Assembly: GCA_900319685.1 (NCBI GenBank)
Contig: ONPI01000003.1
Coordinates: 1-32,216 of the forward strand
Length of the DNA stretch: 32,216 nucleotides
From: an uncultured Bacteroidales bacterium
GTDB lineage: Bacteria; Bacteroidota; Bacteroidia; Bacteroidales; UBA932
Direction: 5' to 3'
The notes under the pieces are model-generated. The model was not told where the DNA came from. It searched no databases and saw nothing but the letters and a program-made list of their open reading frames with translations. The number at the start of each line of letters is the position of its first letter. Position 1 is the first letter of the stretch. Shown in pieces: positions 23,171-32,035 of the stretch. Both the position numbers and the translations under genes were made by a program.

Positions 23171-24178
23171 ATGGCAATCTTGGCATTTCAGAAACCCGAC
23201 AAGGTGATAATGCTCGAAGGAACCGACACCGTTGGACGTTTCGAGTTCAGGCCGCTTGAACCTGGATACGGACAGACCATCGGCAACGCCCTCCGCCGCA
23301 TACTTCTCGCCTCTCTGGAAGGTTTTGCTATCAGTCAGATCAAGATCTCCGGCGTAGACCAGGAGTTCGCTACGATCCCTGGCGTACTCGAAGGAATGCA
23401 GGACATCATCCTCAACCTCAAGCAGGTAAGATTCAAGAGGATGGTTGAAACCGTCGACTCCGAGTCCGCGAATATCGTCATCAGCGGCAAGAACGAGTTT
23501 ACTGCCGAAGATATCTCCAAAGGATTGTCTTCTTTCAAGGTGTTGAACCCTGAGCAGCACATCTGCTCACTCGAACCGTCAGTCACTCTCGAAATATCCC
23601 TGACCATCACCAAGGGCCGCGGCTTCGTCCCGGCAGAGGAGATGAGAGACGACAACACACCGATCGGAACCATTCCTGTCGATGCAGTCTACACTCCTAT
23701 CAGGAAGGTCAACTGGACAGTCGAGAACTGGCGTGTCGAGCAGAAGACCGACTACGAGAAGCTCAATCTTGAGATCGTCACGGACGGATCCATATCTCCT
23801 AACGTGGCTCTTCAGGAGGCGGCCAACATCCTTATCTACCACTTCAAACTGTTCACGGACGACAAGAAGATCTCCCTGGAGAGCGCAGTCGAGTCCGATT
23901 CCAAGGAGCTGGACGAGGAAAGCCTCAGGATGAGGCATCTCCTCCTCACCAAGCTTTCGGACATGGGACTTTCCGTCAGGGCATACAACTGTCTCAAGGC
24001 AGCTGACATCGACACGTTCGCAGACCTCGTTTCCTATTCCAGGAACGAACTCATGAAGTTCAGGAATTTCGGAAAGAAGTCTCTCAACGAGATCGACCAG
24101 CTCGTGGAAAAGATGAAGCTCCAGTTCGGTATGGATGTCAGAAAATATAATATTGAACCCAAGAAAAAGAACGCATAA
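23171..24178 (+). CDS. rpoA: DNA-directed RNA polymerase alpha subunit
   Basis: This is a 335-residue protein. The N-terminal dimerisation domain (about 1-230) includes [20 protein letters not shown] and [12 protein letters not shown]. The C-terminal domain (about 255-320) has [19 protein letters not shown] and [15 protein letters not shown], which bind UP elements and activators. It is full length in both domains. Co-transcription with ribosomal genes is the standard arrangement. Confidence 0.98.
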   Translation: MAILAFQKPDKVIMLEGTDTVGRFEFRPLEPGYGQTIGNALRRILLASLEGFAISQIKISGVDQEFATIPGVLEGMQDIILNLKQVRFKRMVETVDSESANIVISGKNEFTAEDISKGLSSFKVLNPEQHICSLEPSVTLEISLTITKGRGFVPAEEMRDDNTPIGTIPVDAVYTPIRKVNWTVENWRVEQKTDYEKLNLEIVTDGSISPNVALQEAANILIYHFKLFTDDKKISLESAVESDSKELDEESLRMRHLLLTKLSDMGLSVRAYNCLKAADIDTFADLVSYSRNELMKFRNFGKKSLNEIDQLVEKMKLQFGMDVRKYNIEPKKKNA

Positions 24179-24181
24179 GCA

Positions 24182-24682
24182 ATGAGGCACAAGAAAGCAA
24201 TCAATCACCTTGGCCGCAAGAGCGGTCACCGCAAGGCGCTGATGGCCAATATGGCTTCTTCATTGATCAAGCATAAGAGGATCGAGACCACCGTCGCCAA
24301 GGCTAAGGCTCTCAGGACGTATGTCGAACCTCTCATCACGAAGTCGAAGGAAGATACTACACACTCCCGCAGGGTAGTTTTCAGCTACCTCAAGGACAAG
24401 GATGCCGTGAAGGAACTCTTCGCGACCATCGCTCCAAAGGTTGCCGAGCGCCCAGGTGGCTACACCCGCGTGCTCCACACCGGTTTCCGTCTCGGAGACG
24501 GCGCTGACATGGCCCTGATCGAATTCGTTGATTTCAACGAGGCAGCCCTCGCTTCCGCCAAGAAGGAGGAGAAGAAGGCCACCCGCCGCAGCCGCTCCAA
24601 GAAGGCTGAAGCTCCTAAGGCTGAGGAAGCACCTGCAGAGGCTCCTGCAGAAGCCCCTAAGGCAGAAGAGCAGGCAGAATAA
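24182..24682 (+). CDS. rplQ: 50S ribosomal protein L17 with acidic/Ala-rich tail
   Basis: This is a 166-residue protein. The core (about 1-122) is standard L17: [20 protein letters not shown], then [14 protein letters not shown] and [21 protein letters not shown] low-complexity tail of about 40 residues follows, built from Lys/Arg then Ala-Pro-Glu repeats ([16 protein letters not shown]). Such tails occur on L17 of other Bacteroidetes; the role is unknown. It is the last gene of the operon, followed by a strong terminator. Confidence 0.98.
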   Translation: MRHKKAINHLGRKSGHRKALMANMASSLIKHKRIETTVAKAKALRTYVEPLITKSKEDTTHSRRVVFSYLKDKDAVKELFATIAPKVAERPGGYTRVLHTGFRLGDGADMALIEFVDFNEAALASAKKEEKKATRRSRSKKAEAPKAEEAPAEAPAEAPKAEEQAE

Positions 24683-24701
24683 AGGAATATCACTTCCAAA
24701 G

Positions 24702-24737
24702 AATGGCGACCGGATGCAACCGGCCGCCATTTTTTTA
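24702..24737 (+). terminator. Intrinsic terminator of the ribosomal operon
   Basis: AATGGCG (24702-24708) pairs with CGCCATT (24725-24731). Inner CCGG pairs with CCGG after a one-base A/C mismatch, closing an ATGCAA loop. A T-run follows to 24736. Confidence 0.93.
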
Positions 24738-24792
24738 ACTGGTTTTAATTGAAAACTAAAATTTTTTAGTCCACCTCCGCAACATTTTTTCT

Positions 24793-24800
24793 TATATTTG
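24793..24800 (+). promoter_or_regulatory. -7 promoter box of hppA
   Basis: TATATTTG is an exact match to TAnnTTTG, 33 bases before the hppA ATG, with T-rich DNA upstream but no clear -33 TTTG. It lies just after the ribosomal terminator, so hppA is a separate unit. Confidence 0.65.
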
Positions 24801-24832
24801 TGTTCCAGTAAAAACGTTATAAACCATATTTT

Positions 24833-27025
24833 ATGAACAGTCTTTTCTACATGGTGCCTGCGGCATCGCTCATCGCTCTTTTCTTCGCATGGTATTTCTA
24901 CCATCAGATGCGCAAGGAAAGCGAAGGCACCCCTACGATGAAAGAGATCGCCCAGTATGTCCGTGAGGGCGCAATGGCCTACCTGAAACAGCAGTACAAG
25001 GTAGTCGCCATCGTATTCGTAGTCCTTGCACTCCTATTCGCATTCATGGCTTATGTGCTCCACGTCCAGAATGTCTGGGTGCCGTTCGCCTTCCTCACCG
25101 GAGGTTTCTTCTCGGCGCTTGCAGGATACATCGGGATGAGGACTGCCACATTCGCCTCGGCCAGGACCGCCAACGCAGTCAGCCATTCCCTCAACAAGGG
25201 ACTCAAGCTGGCGTTCCGCTCAGGAGCGGTCATGGGTCTGACCGTCGTAGGTCTCGGACTTCTCGACATTTCGATCTGGTGGCTGATCCTGAACGCTTTC
25301 GTCCATGAAGCGAGCCAAGCCCAGAGCCTGGTGGTCATCACCACGACCATGCTTACCTTCGGAATGGGTGCGTCCACCCAGGCCCTCTTCGCCAGGGTCG
25401 GCGGCGGTATCTATACCAAGGCTGCGGACGTAGGAGCCGACATCGTAGGAAAGGTTGAACAGGACATCCCGGAGGACGATCCTAGGAACCCTGCCACCAT
25501 CGCGGACAACGTGGGTGACAACGTAGGTGACGTGGCCGGAATGGGAGCCGACCTCTATGAATCCTATTGCGGATCGATCCTTGCTACCATGGCCCTGGGT
25601 GCTTCCGCCTACTTCACTGCCGGCGTTGAATTCCAGATGAGAGCCATCCTCGCCCCGATGATGATCGCGGCGATCGGAGTCGTGCTTTCCATCCTGGGAA
25701 TATATGCAGTCCGCACCAAGGAAGGCGCCGGTCTGCAGCAGCTGCTCAAGTCGCTGAGCACCGGAACGAACCTCTCAGCCATCCTGATCGCGGTCTGCAC
25801 ATTCGTGGTATTCTATGCCCTCGGATTCAGCAACTGGTGGCAGCTCAGCCTGTCCGTTCTCTCGGGCCTCTTTGCCGGAGTGATCATCGGAAAGGCCACT
25901 GAATATTACACATCCCACTCCTACAAGCCGACCCAGAAACTTGCAGAGAGTTCCCAGACCGGACCTGCTACCGTGATTATCAAGGGTATAGGCCTTGGCA
26001 TGATCTCCACTGCCATCCCTGTGGTGACCATAGTCGTAGCTATCCTGCTCTCATATCTCTTCGCAACCGGATTCTCATTCGATCCTTCCAAGCTCAGCTT
26101 CGGTCTGTACGGAATATCCATCGCGGCCGTCGGAATGCTTTCCACTCTGGGAATCACCCTGGCTACCGATGCCTACGGCCCGATCGCCGACAATGCAGGC
26201 GGCAACGCCCAGATGAGTGAACTCGATCCTGAAGTCCGCCACCGCACCGACACCCTCGATGCCCTCGGCAACACAACCGCAGCCACCGGCAAGGGATTCG
26301 CCATCGGTTCCGCCGCACTCACGGCCCTCGCCCTCCTTGCATCCTACATCGAAGAGATCAAGATCGGTCTCCATCATGTTGGCACTGCTGTACTCAACAT
26401 CGGAGGCCGTGTGGTCGATGTCGCAGAAGCGACCATCCCGGACATGATCCAGTACTATCAGGTCAACCTGATGAACCCTAGGGTGCTCGCAGGAGTATTC
26501 ATCGGCGCCATGATGGCCTTCCTGTTCTGCGGAATGACGATGAACGCTGTCGGCCGCGCCGCCGAGAAGATGGTCATCGAAGTCCGCCGCCAGTTCCGCG
26601 AGATCGCAGGAATACTTGAAGGCAAGAAGCGTCCAGACTACAAGCGTTGCGTGGAAATCTCCACCAAGGCCGCCCAGCATGAGATGATCACCCCGGCCCT
26701 CACCGCCATCATTGTTCCTATCGTCGTAGGAATATGCCTCGGTGAAGCGGGAGTCATGGGTCTGTTGATCGGAGGACTCGGTGCTGGATTCATCCTCGCC
26801 ATATTCCTCGCCAATTCAGGCGGTGCCTGGGACAATGCCAAGAAGTATGTCGAAGACGGTCACTTCGGAGGCAAGAACTCCGTCAACCACCATGCTACCG
26901 TGGTCGGTGACACCGTCGGAGATCCTTTCAAAGACACATCCGGACCTTCCCTGAACATCCTCATCAAGCTTATGAGCATGGTCTCCATCGTGATGGCCGG
27001 CTTGATAGTGATGATCCACGGATAG
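24833..27025 (+). CDS. hppA: Membrane-bound ion-pumping pyrophosphatase, K+-dependent type
   Basis: This is a 730-residue inner-membrane protein with about 16 helices. The pyrophosphate-binding loops are intact: [20 protein letters not shown] (residues 190-209; Asp199 and Asp203), [37 protein letters not shown] and a late [19 protein letters not shown]. It hydrolyses PPi and pumps H+ and/or Na+. Residue Ala483 in GNTTAATG, with Gly486, is the signature of K+-dependent enzymes; K+-independent ones have Lys there. H+ versus Na+ cannot be decided by eye. By removing PPi it would help drive the biosynthesis that ribosome growth demands. It is followed after 22 bp by a LacI-type regulator. Confidence 0.97.
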   Translation: MNSLFYMVPAASLIALFFAWYFYHQMRKESEGTPTMKEIAQYVREGAMAYLKQQYKVVAIVFVVLALLFAFMAYVLHVQNVWVPFAFLTGGFFSALAGYIGMRTATFASARTANAVSHSLNKGLKLAFRSGAVMGLTVVGLGLLDISIWWLILNAFVHEASQAQSLVVITTTMLTFGMGASTQALFARVGGGIYTKAADVGADIVGKVEQDIPEDDPRNPATIADNVGDNVGDVAGMGADLYESYCGSILATMALGASAYFTAGVEFQMRAILAPMMIAAIGVVLSILGIYAVRTKEGAGLQQLLKSLSTGTNLSAILIAVCTFVVFYALGFSNWWQLSLSVLSGLFAGVIIGKATEYYTSHSYKPTQKLAESSQTGPATVIIKGIGLGMISTAIPVVTIVVAILLSYLFATGFSFDPSKLSFGLYGISIAAVGMLSTLGITLATDAYGPIADNAGGNAQMSELDPEVRHRTDTLDALGNTTAATGKGFAIGSAALTALALLASYIEEIKIGLHHVGTAVLNIGGRVVDVAEATIPDMIQYYQVNLMNPRVLAGVFIGAMMAFLFCGMTMNAVGRAAEKMVIEVRRQFREIAGILEGKKRPDYKRCVEISTKAAQHEMITPALTAIIVPIVVGICLGEAGVMGLLIGGLGAGFILAIFLANSGGAWDNAKKYVEDGHFGGKNSVNHHATVVGDTVGDPFKDTSGPSLNILIKLMSMVSIVMAGLIVMIHG

Positions 27026-27047
27026 GCATCCGATAACAATTACCCTT

Positions 27048-28100
27048 ATGAAAAAAGTTACCATCAGAGACGTTGCGAGGGAAGCCGGGGTTTCAGTGAC
27101 CCTGGTCTCCTTCGTGATGAATGCCAAGATGGGCAAGGACGGCCGTCTTGACTGCCCGGTCAATCCTGACACTGCCGAAAGGGTCCTCCAGGTTGCCAAA
27201 AGGCTTGGTTACAGGAGGAACAACGCTGCGGCGTCTTTGAGAAGCGGACGTTCCCATTCCATTGCGGTCATCGTTTCGGACCTTGCGAATCCATTCTTCG
27301 CCGAGATTTGCAGGAATATCGAGAATATTGCCTACAAGGATGGCTTCACCGTGATCTTCGCCAGTTCCGAAGAGGATCCCGCCAAGTTGTCACGCCTGGT
27401 CGATACGATGGTCGGCTTCAATGTCGAAGGCCTTATCGTAGCTCCGTGCCTGGATGCCGATCCGGCGCTGGCCAAGGCGAGCAGCGTGGGAATTCCTACC
27501 GTGCTTATCGACAGGGACGCGCCCGGCAAAGAATTCGGCAGGGTCCTGGTGGACAATGCCGATGCCGGAAGGATGGCGGCGAAGTACCTCATCCACCAAG
27601 GTTTCGGCAAGATCGAGATGATCTCCTACAAGATGGGTGTCACCAGCCTTACCGACCGTGAGGCGGGATATGCCAGGACTATGGAAGAATCCGGCCTCAA
27701 GGATGACATCCGGATCCACAGGATCGAGTATTCCGCCGTAGCCGCTAAGAAGGACGTCATCGAGATATTCCGGGATGCCGCCAAGAGGGGAACGGAGGCT
27801 TTCATTCTTCCGACCAAGAAGTTGGCGATGTACGGATTCAACGCGATGAACGTCCTCGGACTCAACCTTCAGAAGGATTTCTCCTTCGTCTGCTTCGACG
27901 AAAGCGACATCTACGACCTGAACAAGCCTGTGGTCCCTCATGTGATCCAGCCGCTGGCCGAAATAGCAGACCGCAGCTTCACCCTCCTCAAGAAGATGAT
28001 AGAAGGTGGTGCGACACAGGAGGACAAGTCAGTCACCCTTAAGGCGAAACTTGTCCTTGGAGGCCGCTTCGGAGTCGAACCGAGCGAAGCCAGCTTCTAG
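27048..28100 (+). CDS. LacI-family transcriptional regulator
   Basis: This is a 350-residue protein. The N-terminal HTH is VTIRDVAREAGVSVTLVSFV (residues 4-23), with the hinge helix near NNAAASLRSGRSH. The periplasmic-binding-protein-like sensor domain starts SIAVIVSDLANPFFAEICRN and continues IDRDAPGKEFGRVLVDN to the end. Compared with LacI or CcpA, the segment after MNAK carries about 10 extra residues (28-37, MGKDGRLDCP) before VNPDTAERV, inside the DNA-binding domain. The gene is only 22 bp after hppA, so it is probably co-transcribed; the target is unknown, since no transport or catabolic genes adjoin. It shares the bases of its stop codon with the convergent downstream gene. Confidence 0.92.
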   Translation: MKKVTIRDVAREAGVSVTLVSFVMNAKMGKDGRLDCPVNPDTAERVLQVAKRLGYRRNNAAASLRSGRSHSIAVIVSDLANPFFAEICRNIENIAYKDGFTVIFASSEEDPAKLSRLVDTMVGFNVEGLIVAPCLDADPALAKASSVGIPTVLIDRDAPGKEFGRVLVDNADAGRMAAKYLIHQGFGKIEMISYKMGVTSLTDREAGYARTMEESGLKDDIRIHRIEYSAVAAKKDVIEIFRDAAKRGTEAFILPTKKLAMYGFNAMNVLGLNLQKDFSFVCFDESDIYDLNKPVVPHVIQPLAEIADRSFTLLKKMIEGGATQEDKSVTLKAKLVLGGRFGVEPSEASF

Positions 28101-29101
28101 TATTTGATCTTGTATTTGTCGCAGAAGTCTATCGCTGCCTGGATGCCGCATTTGGCTGCAAGGGAGCAATATGATTCTGCCTTCGAGACCTTCCCTTCGG
28201 CAGCGTAAAGGCGGCCGAGAGAATAGAAGGTGGATCCCAGGGTCTCATCGTGGAACTTGCCCTTCTTGACCTCGGTTTCTGACGTGTTGAACAACTTGCA
28301 ATATGCCTGGACAGCTTTTCCGAAGCTGTCCATTGCGTTTATGTTCTGGTTCAGGCGGGCATATGATGTTCCTAGGCCGTTGTTGATCCAGTAGTCCATC
28401 GTAAGGGACTTGTGCTCGTTGGAAGCGAGCCAGTCATTCGAGACCCGGATGTTTTCTTCGTCCTTCCCGAGTATCCCAAGGAGTATGGCGTACTGGTACT
28501 GTGTCAGCATGTTCAGCGCATCCTTTTCATAGAGCTGGCTGAAGCAGTTCCCTGCGGATTCATATTCCCCGGCATCGAGGAAAGCCTGTGCGGCCTGCTT
28601 GAGGCTGTCTATCGGATCCACTATGGTGGATGGATCCTTGTCCGGCTCGAGGTCTCCGATTATGATGCGGTTGCCCTGGCGGGTATATTCACCGAAACTG
28701 TCGAAGGTAGAGCTTCCGATAAGGAGCGGAACCGTCTGCTTCTTTATCACGAAGGCTGGGATGTCCTTCACCACGATCTTGTCTCCGATCCGGAGCGAAC
28801 GGATGAGGAATGAGGCAGCCTTGGTGCTGGATCCGTCCGGCATCTTCAGGTTGGTCAAACCCTTGACGTCACTGTCCTGGATGTAACCGTTCTCGTAGAG
28901 GAAGAGGTATGTGGTGGTGGACAAGCTGACGAACCAGTTCTCTTCAGTATAGTAGGTGAGGACACCCACTCCGTTGACAGTGGTCTGGATCGTGTATTTG
29001 CCTGCTTCACCCGTCTCATCGAGGGTGATGACTGTCTGGGCGCATAGACTTACGCAGACGGCTAATGAGGCCGCAAGGACGGCCAGGATATTCCGGAACA
29101 T
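28097..29101 (-). CDS. Secreted protein with degenerate retropepsin-like domain and helical repeats
   Basis: This is a 334-residue protein with a Sec signal peptide ending CAQ (about 1-22). Residues 36-152 follow the bacterial retropepsin-like aspartic protease plan: VNGVGVLTYY, VSLSTTTYLFLYENGYIQ, a basic IRSLRIGDKIV strand, then PLLIGSSTFDSFG (125-137), which parallels the PLLLGQSxLxxFG motif. The catalytic F-x-D-T-G-A-S loop is replaced by YYTEENWF (50-57), so no protease activity is expected. Residues 160-330 are helical with TPR/Sel1-like spacing (AAQAFLDAGEYESAGNCFSQ; LGRLYAAEGKVSKAESYCSL). It is third in the miaA-purE operon, 5 bp after purE. A periplasmic binding or scaffold role is a guess; the family assignment is by fold pattern. 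Confidence 0.7.
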   Translation of the reverse strand: MFRNILAVLAASLAVCVSLCAQTVITLDETGEAGKYTIQTTVNGVGVLTYYTEENWFVSLSTTTYLFLYENGYIQDSDVKGLTNLKMPDGSSTKAASFLIRSLRIGDKIVVKDIPAFVIKKQTVPLLIGSSTFDSFGEYTRQGNRIIIGDLEPDKDPSTIVDPIDSLKQAAQAFLDAGEYESAGNCFSQLYEKDALNMLTQYQYAILLGILGKDEENIRVSNDWLASNEHKSLTMDYWINNGLGTSYARLNQNINAMDSFGKAVQAYCKLFNTSETEVKKGKFHDETLGSTFYSLGRLYAAEGKVSKAESYCSLAAKCGIQAAIDFCDKYKIKY

Positions 29102-29106
29102 ATATC

Positions 29107-29574
29107 TTAAATCGTTGTGTTGTAAATCTTTTCGCTCTGAGCCTTGCGATACTCATCGAGCTTGCAGGCTATGGATTCGTCCTGCAGGGCGAGGATTTCG
29201 GCAGCCAGGATCGCTGCGTTCTTGGCTCCGCCGATTGCGACCGTGGCGACGGGGATTCCGGTAGGCATCTGGACCATCGAGAGGAGTGAGTCCAGTCCTC
29301 CGAGGTTCTTCGTTGCCATAGGTACCGCGATTACAGGAAGCGTGGTCAGCCCGGCAGCTACTCCGGCAAGGTGGGCGGCTCCTCCGGCTCCGGCGATCAC
29401 GACCCCGAATCCACGGCCTTTGAGGGCCTTGGTATATTCGAACATCAACTCCGGTGTCCTGTGGGCGCTGATAACCCGTTTCTCGAATTCGATCCCGAAA
29501 TCCGAAAGGATTCCGAAGGCTCCGCTCATCACTTCCAGGTCGCTCGTGGAGCCCATTATTACTGCAACTTTCAT
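29107..29574 (-). CDS. purE: N5-carboxyaminoimidazole ribonucleotide mutase
   Basis: This is a 155-residue cytosolic enzyme of purine synthesis that converts N5-CAIR to CAIR. Motifs: MGSTSDLEVM (phosphate loop, Ser9, Asp12), SAHRTPELM with catalytic His38, GAGGAAHLAGVAA, VIAVPM, and GGLDSLLSMVQMPTGIPVAT. ATG 29574 (MKVAVIMGS) is the family start; an in-frame upstream Met would add seven unneeded residues. PurK, its partner, is not nearby. It lies 27 bp after miaA and 5 bp before the retropepsin-like gene. Confidence 0.97.
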   Translation of the reverse strand: MKVAVIMGSTSDLEVMSGAFGILSDFGIEFEKRVISAHRTPELMFEYTKALKGRGFGVVIAGAGGAAHLAGVAAGLTTLPVIAVPMATKNLGGLDSLLSMVQMPTGIPVATVAIGGAKNAAILAAEILALQDESIACKLDEYRKAQSEKIYNTTI

Positions 29575-29601
29575 GATTATATCCGTTTTCTGCAAAAATA
29601 C

Positions 29602-30585
29602 TCAAAAAGTAACCTTTGTCCAATGGATGTGCAATCCGTCTTTCTCCATTCCACGGAACCAGGTCATCTGCCGCTTCGCGAACTGATGGATGGCGTTTGC
29701 GAGCAGGGTGCGCATCTCATCGAAACTCAGGATGCCCAGGGCATATTGTGTCACGAACTTGTATTCCAGGCCGTAATAGACCAGGTCTTCCGCCCTTATG
29801 CCGCTGTCCAACAATCCCTTGACTTCTTTGACCATCCCGTTTTCCAGCCTCTCGTCCAGCCTGCGGTCGATCCTTGCGTTGCGCTCTTCCCGGCTTACCA
29901 GAGTGCCGATGTAATAAGCCTTCTTGGGCGGGAAATTGCTCCTGACCACAGGGTGCTCCTGCTCGTAAAGTGCGACTTCAAGTGCCCTGATGATGCGCCT
30001 CCTGGATTGCAGCATCCCTTCATCCGGCAGCGGACCGAAAGAAGCCAGTTTCCCGATCAGTTCCTCGGTGTCGAACTGTTCCAGCTCGGCCCTCAGGGCT
30101 TCGTTTGGTGGCACTTGCGGCAGGGTATATCCTGTCGTAGCGGCCTGTATGTACAGTCCGGTGCCTCCGCAGAGAATAGGTATCGCGCCCCTTTCCCGTA
30201 TTCCTGAATATGCTGCCTCGAACGCCTGCTGCCACTGGAACAGGTCGAACCGGGTTCCGGCCGGCACGATGTCGATCAGATGATAGGGGATTTCCCCATA
30301 TTCGTCCAAGTCCTTTCCGGTGCCTATGTCCATTCCCTTGTACACCTGCCTGCTGTCGGCGGACAGGATTTCCGCCGGGCGTACCTTGCCGAATTCACGA
30401 GCAAGGTTTACGGCGTAGCGGGTCTTTCCCGAAGCGGTCGGGCCAAGCACCACGACGAGGTCGATCTTCCCGGAAGAATACTCCTCCAGGATCTGCGCGA
30501 AGTCTATTTCCTCCGGCTCCGGAAGCGGTGCCGGGGGTGGAATAGGGATGGGCTCACGCAACTTTTTCTTGGGATTCCTGCTCAT
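29602..30585 (-). CDS. miaA: tRNA dimethylallyltransferase MiaA
   Basis: This is a 327-residue cytosolic enzyme that transfers dimethylallyl to A37 of tRNAs reading UNN codons. Motifs: P-loop GPTASGKT (48-55), DSRQVYKGMDIGTGKD (from 77), CGGTGLYIQA, and the C-terminal HQFAKRQMTWFRGM. A Pro/Glu-rich N-terminal extension of about 40 residues (IPIPPPAPLPEPEE) precedes the P-loop and is absent from most homologues. The next in-frame Met lies beyond the P-loop, so a shorter ATG start is unlikely. A -7 box lies only 9 bases upstream of the ATG, so the message may be almost leaderless. It is first in a miaA-purE-retropepsin-like operon. Confidence 0.96.
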   Translation of the reverse strand: MSRNPKKKLREPIPIPPPAPLPEPEEIDFAQILEEYSSGKIDLVVVLGPTASGKTRYAVNLAREFGKVRPAEILSADSRQVYKGMDIGTGKDLDEYGEIPYHLIDIVPAGTRFDLFQWQQAFEAAYSGIRERGAIPILCGGTGLYIQAATTGYTLPQVPPNEALRAELEQFDTEELIGKLASFGPLPDEGMLQSRRRIIRALEVALYEQEHPVVRSNFPPKKAYYIGTLVSREERNARIDRRLDERLENGMVKEVKGLLDSGIRAEDLVYYGLEYKFVTQYALGILSFDEMRTLLANAIHQFAKRQMTWFRGMEKDGLHIHWTKVTF

Positions 30586-30593
30586 ACCGTAGA

Positions 30594-30601
30594 CAAAGAT
30601 A
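30594..30601 (-). promoter_or_regulatory. -7 promoter box of the miaA operon
   Basis: The minus strand reads TATCTTTG, an exact TAnnTTTG match. The predicted start is within about 3 bases of the miaA ATG. No -33 TTTG was found. Confidence 0.55.
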
Positions 30602-30626
30602 TAAAAATGAGACGTATTCCTGATAT

Positions 30627-30658
30627 TTTGCGTTTTAGAATAAACATTTCTATCTTTA
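30627..30658 (+). promoter_or_regulatory. Promoter of the serpin gene
   Basis: TTTG (30627-30630), a 20-base spacer, then TATCTTTA (30651-30658), which matches the TTTG-N19-21-TAnnTTTG consensus at all but the last base. The predicted start near 30664 leaves a leader of about 17 bases. Confidence 0.75.
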
Positions 30659-30680
30659 CGATTGTCAAAAATTTACAATT

Positions 30681-31934
30681 ATGAAAAAGTTCATTTGCTT
30701 ATTTGCTCTTGCATTTGCCACTCTGACTGTGGCTTCCTGTGATAAGACCAATGATGACGAAACCATCGACCCTGGAAAACTTATCGAGAGAAAGGACATC
30801 GTCCTGACCAGGGCTCAGATGGAGATGGTCCGTGCCAATAACGCTTTCGCTCTCGATCTCTTTGCAAGGACTGCCAAAGACGCTTCCGGCGAGAGTTTCC
30901 TGATTTCTCCTCTCAGTGTCACCTATGCTCTTGGAATGGTGGACAACGGAGCCAAGGGAAAGACCCAGGAAGAAATAAACACAGTCCTCGGATATAAGGA
31001 AAGTTCCGTGGAAGGTCTCAACTCTTTCTGCAAGACTTTGCTGGCGGAGGGTGCCAAAGTGGATCCTTCCACTACCATTGAGATTGCGAATACCGCGGTT
31101 GTCAGCAAGAGTGTTCCGTTGCTTCCGGCATTCACCGAGGCTGTCGAGTCCAGCTACGATGCGAAAGTAATTTACAAGGATTTCGCAAAGGAGGATGTTG
31201 TGGGCTTCATCAACTCTTGGTGCAAGGAGAAGACACACGGGATGATTCCTTCCATCCTTGACGATCCTCTCGATCCCGGCACTGTCGCCCATTTCCTCAA
31301 TGCAATCTATTTCAAGGGGATATGGTCAAGCCAGTTCAAGAAGTCCGACACTTCCAAGGAAGAATTCGTCCGTGAGGACGGCTCCACCCTAAAGGTGGAT
31401 ATGATGCATCAGAAGGCTGCCTTTTCCGTCTGCGTGGGTAAGGGTTATACCTCCGTCATCCTCCCGTACGGAAACAAGGCATACAGGATGACGGTCCTGT
31501 TGCCCGACGAGTCGTCCTCGGTAGCTGATTTGATGAAAGGTCTGACTGCGGAAAGCCTGGATCCGAAATGCTTCTATGATGCAGAGGAAGTCGACTTGAA
31601 ACTTCCTGCTTTCGAATCGGAGTTCAAGATCGATTTCAGCGATATCCTGTGCGATATGGGTATGCCTACTGCGTTTTCTCCTTTGGCGGACTTCTCGGCG
31701 ATGACAACGGCTCAGGTCTGTATCTCACAAGTCCTTCACAAGGCCAAGATCAAAGTTGACGAGACTGGTTCAGAAGCTGCTGCGGTCACGGATGTCACTA
31801 TGAAGGAGACTTCTGCCGGCCCTGGAAGCGAACCGAAGGTGTTTACATTCCACGCTGACCATCCGTTTATCTATGCCATCACCGAAGTCAGCACCGGCGC
31901 CATCTTCTTCATCGGCCAGTACTCCGGGAAATAG
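30681..31934 (+). CDS. Serpin-family protease inhibitor lipoprotein
   Basis: This is a 417-residue protein. The signal peptide ends in lipobox VASC (Cys20), so it should be a lipoprotein, probably on the outer membrane. The serpin fold is clear: NAFALDLFARTAKDASGESF, ISPLSVTYALGMVDNGAKG, VAHFLNAIYFKGIWSSQF and the C-terminal HPFIYAITEVSTGAIFFIGQ. The reactive-centre loop has an intact hinge, ETGSEAAAVT (361-370), as in inhibitory serpins. Counting P17 at Glu361 puts P1-P1' at Thr377-Ser378, suggesting an elastase- or papain-like target rather than trypsin. The loop is slightly long (SAGPGSEP). Gut bacteria use such serpins against host or rival proteases; that is inference. It has its own promoter. 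Confidence 0.95.
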   Translation: MKKFICLFALAFATLTVASCDKTNDDETIDPGKLIERKDIVLTRAQMEMVRANNAFALDLFARTAKDASGESFLISPLSVTYALGMVDNGAKGKTQEEINTVLGYKESSVEGLNSFCKTLLAEGAKVDPSTTIEIANTAVVSKSVPLLPAFTEAVESSYDAKVIYKDFAKEDVVGFINSWCKEKTHGMIPSILDDPLDPGTVAHFLNAIYFKGIWSSQFKKSDTSKEEFVREDGSTLKVDMMHQKAAFSVCVGKGYTSVILPYGNKAYRMTVLLPDESSSVADLMKGLTAESLDPKCFYDAEEVDLKLPAFESEFKIDFSDILCDMGMPTAFSPLADFSAMTTAQVCISQVLHKAKIKVDETGSEAAAVTDVTMKETSAGPGSEPKVFTFHADHPFIYAITEVSTGAIFFIGQYSGK

Positions 31935-31964
31935 TCTTCCGTCATCAGCTGAGATGACCAGCTG

Positions 31965-32027
31965 CAAAACAAAGGGTGACCAAATAGTCGGAAAGAGACT
32001 CGAGGTCATCCTCTTTGTTTTGATTTT
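31965..32027 (+). terminator. Long hairpin after the serpin gene, probable terminator
   Basis: CAAAACAAAG (31965-31974) pairs with CTTTGTTTTG (32013-32022), and GGTGACC (31975-31981) with GGTCATC (32004-32010) with one G-T pair and a 2-base bulge. AGTC/GACT can pair inside the loop. The T-rich end TTTTGATTTT supports termination. It is longer than ordinary terminators, so another role is possible. Confidence 0.6.
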
Positions 32028-32035
32028 CGCCGCAG

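Noticed and set aside
26075..26680. 201-codon minus-strand frame inside hppA
   Set aside because: It is antisense to a well-conserved pyrophosphatase and has no recognisable domain or start context.
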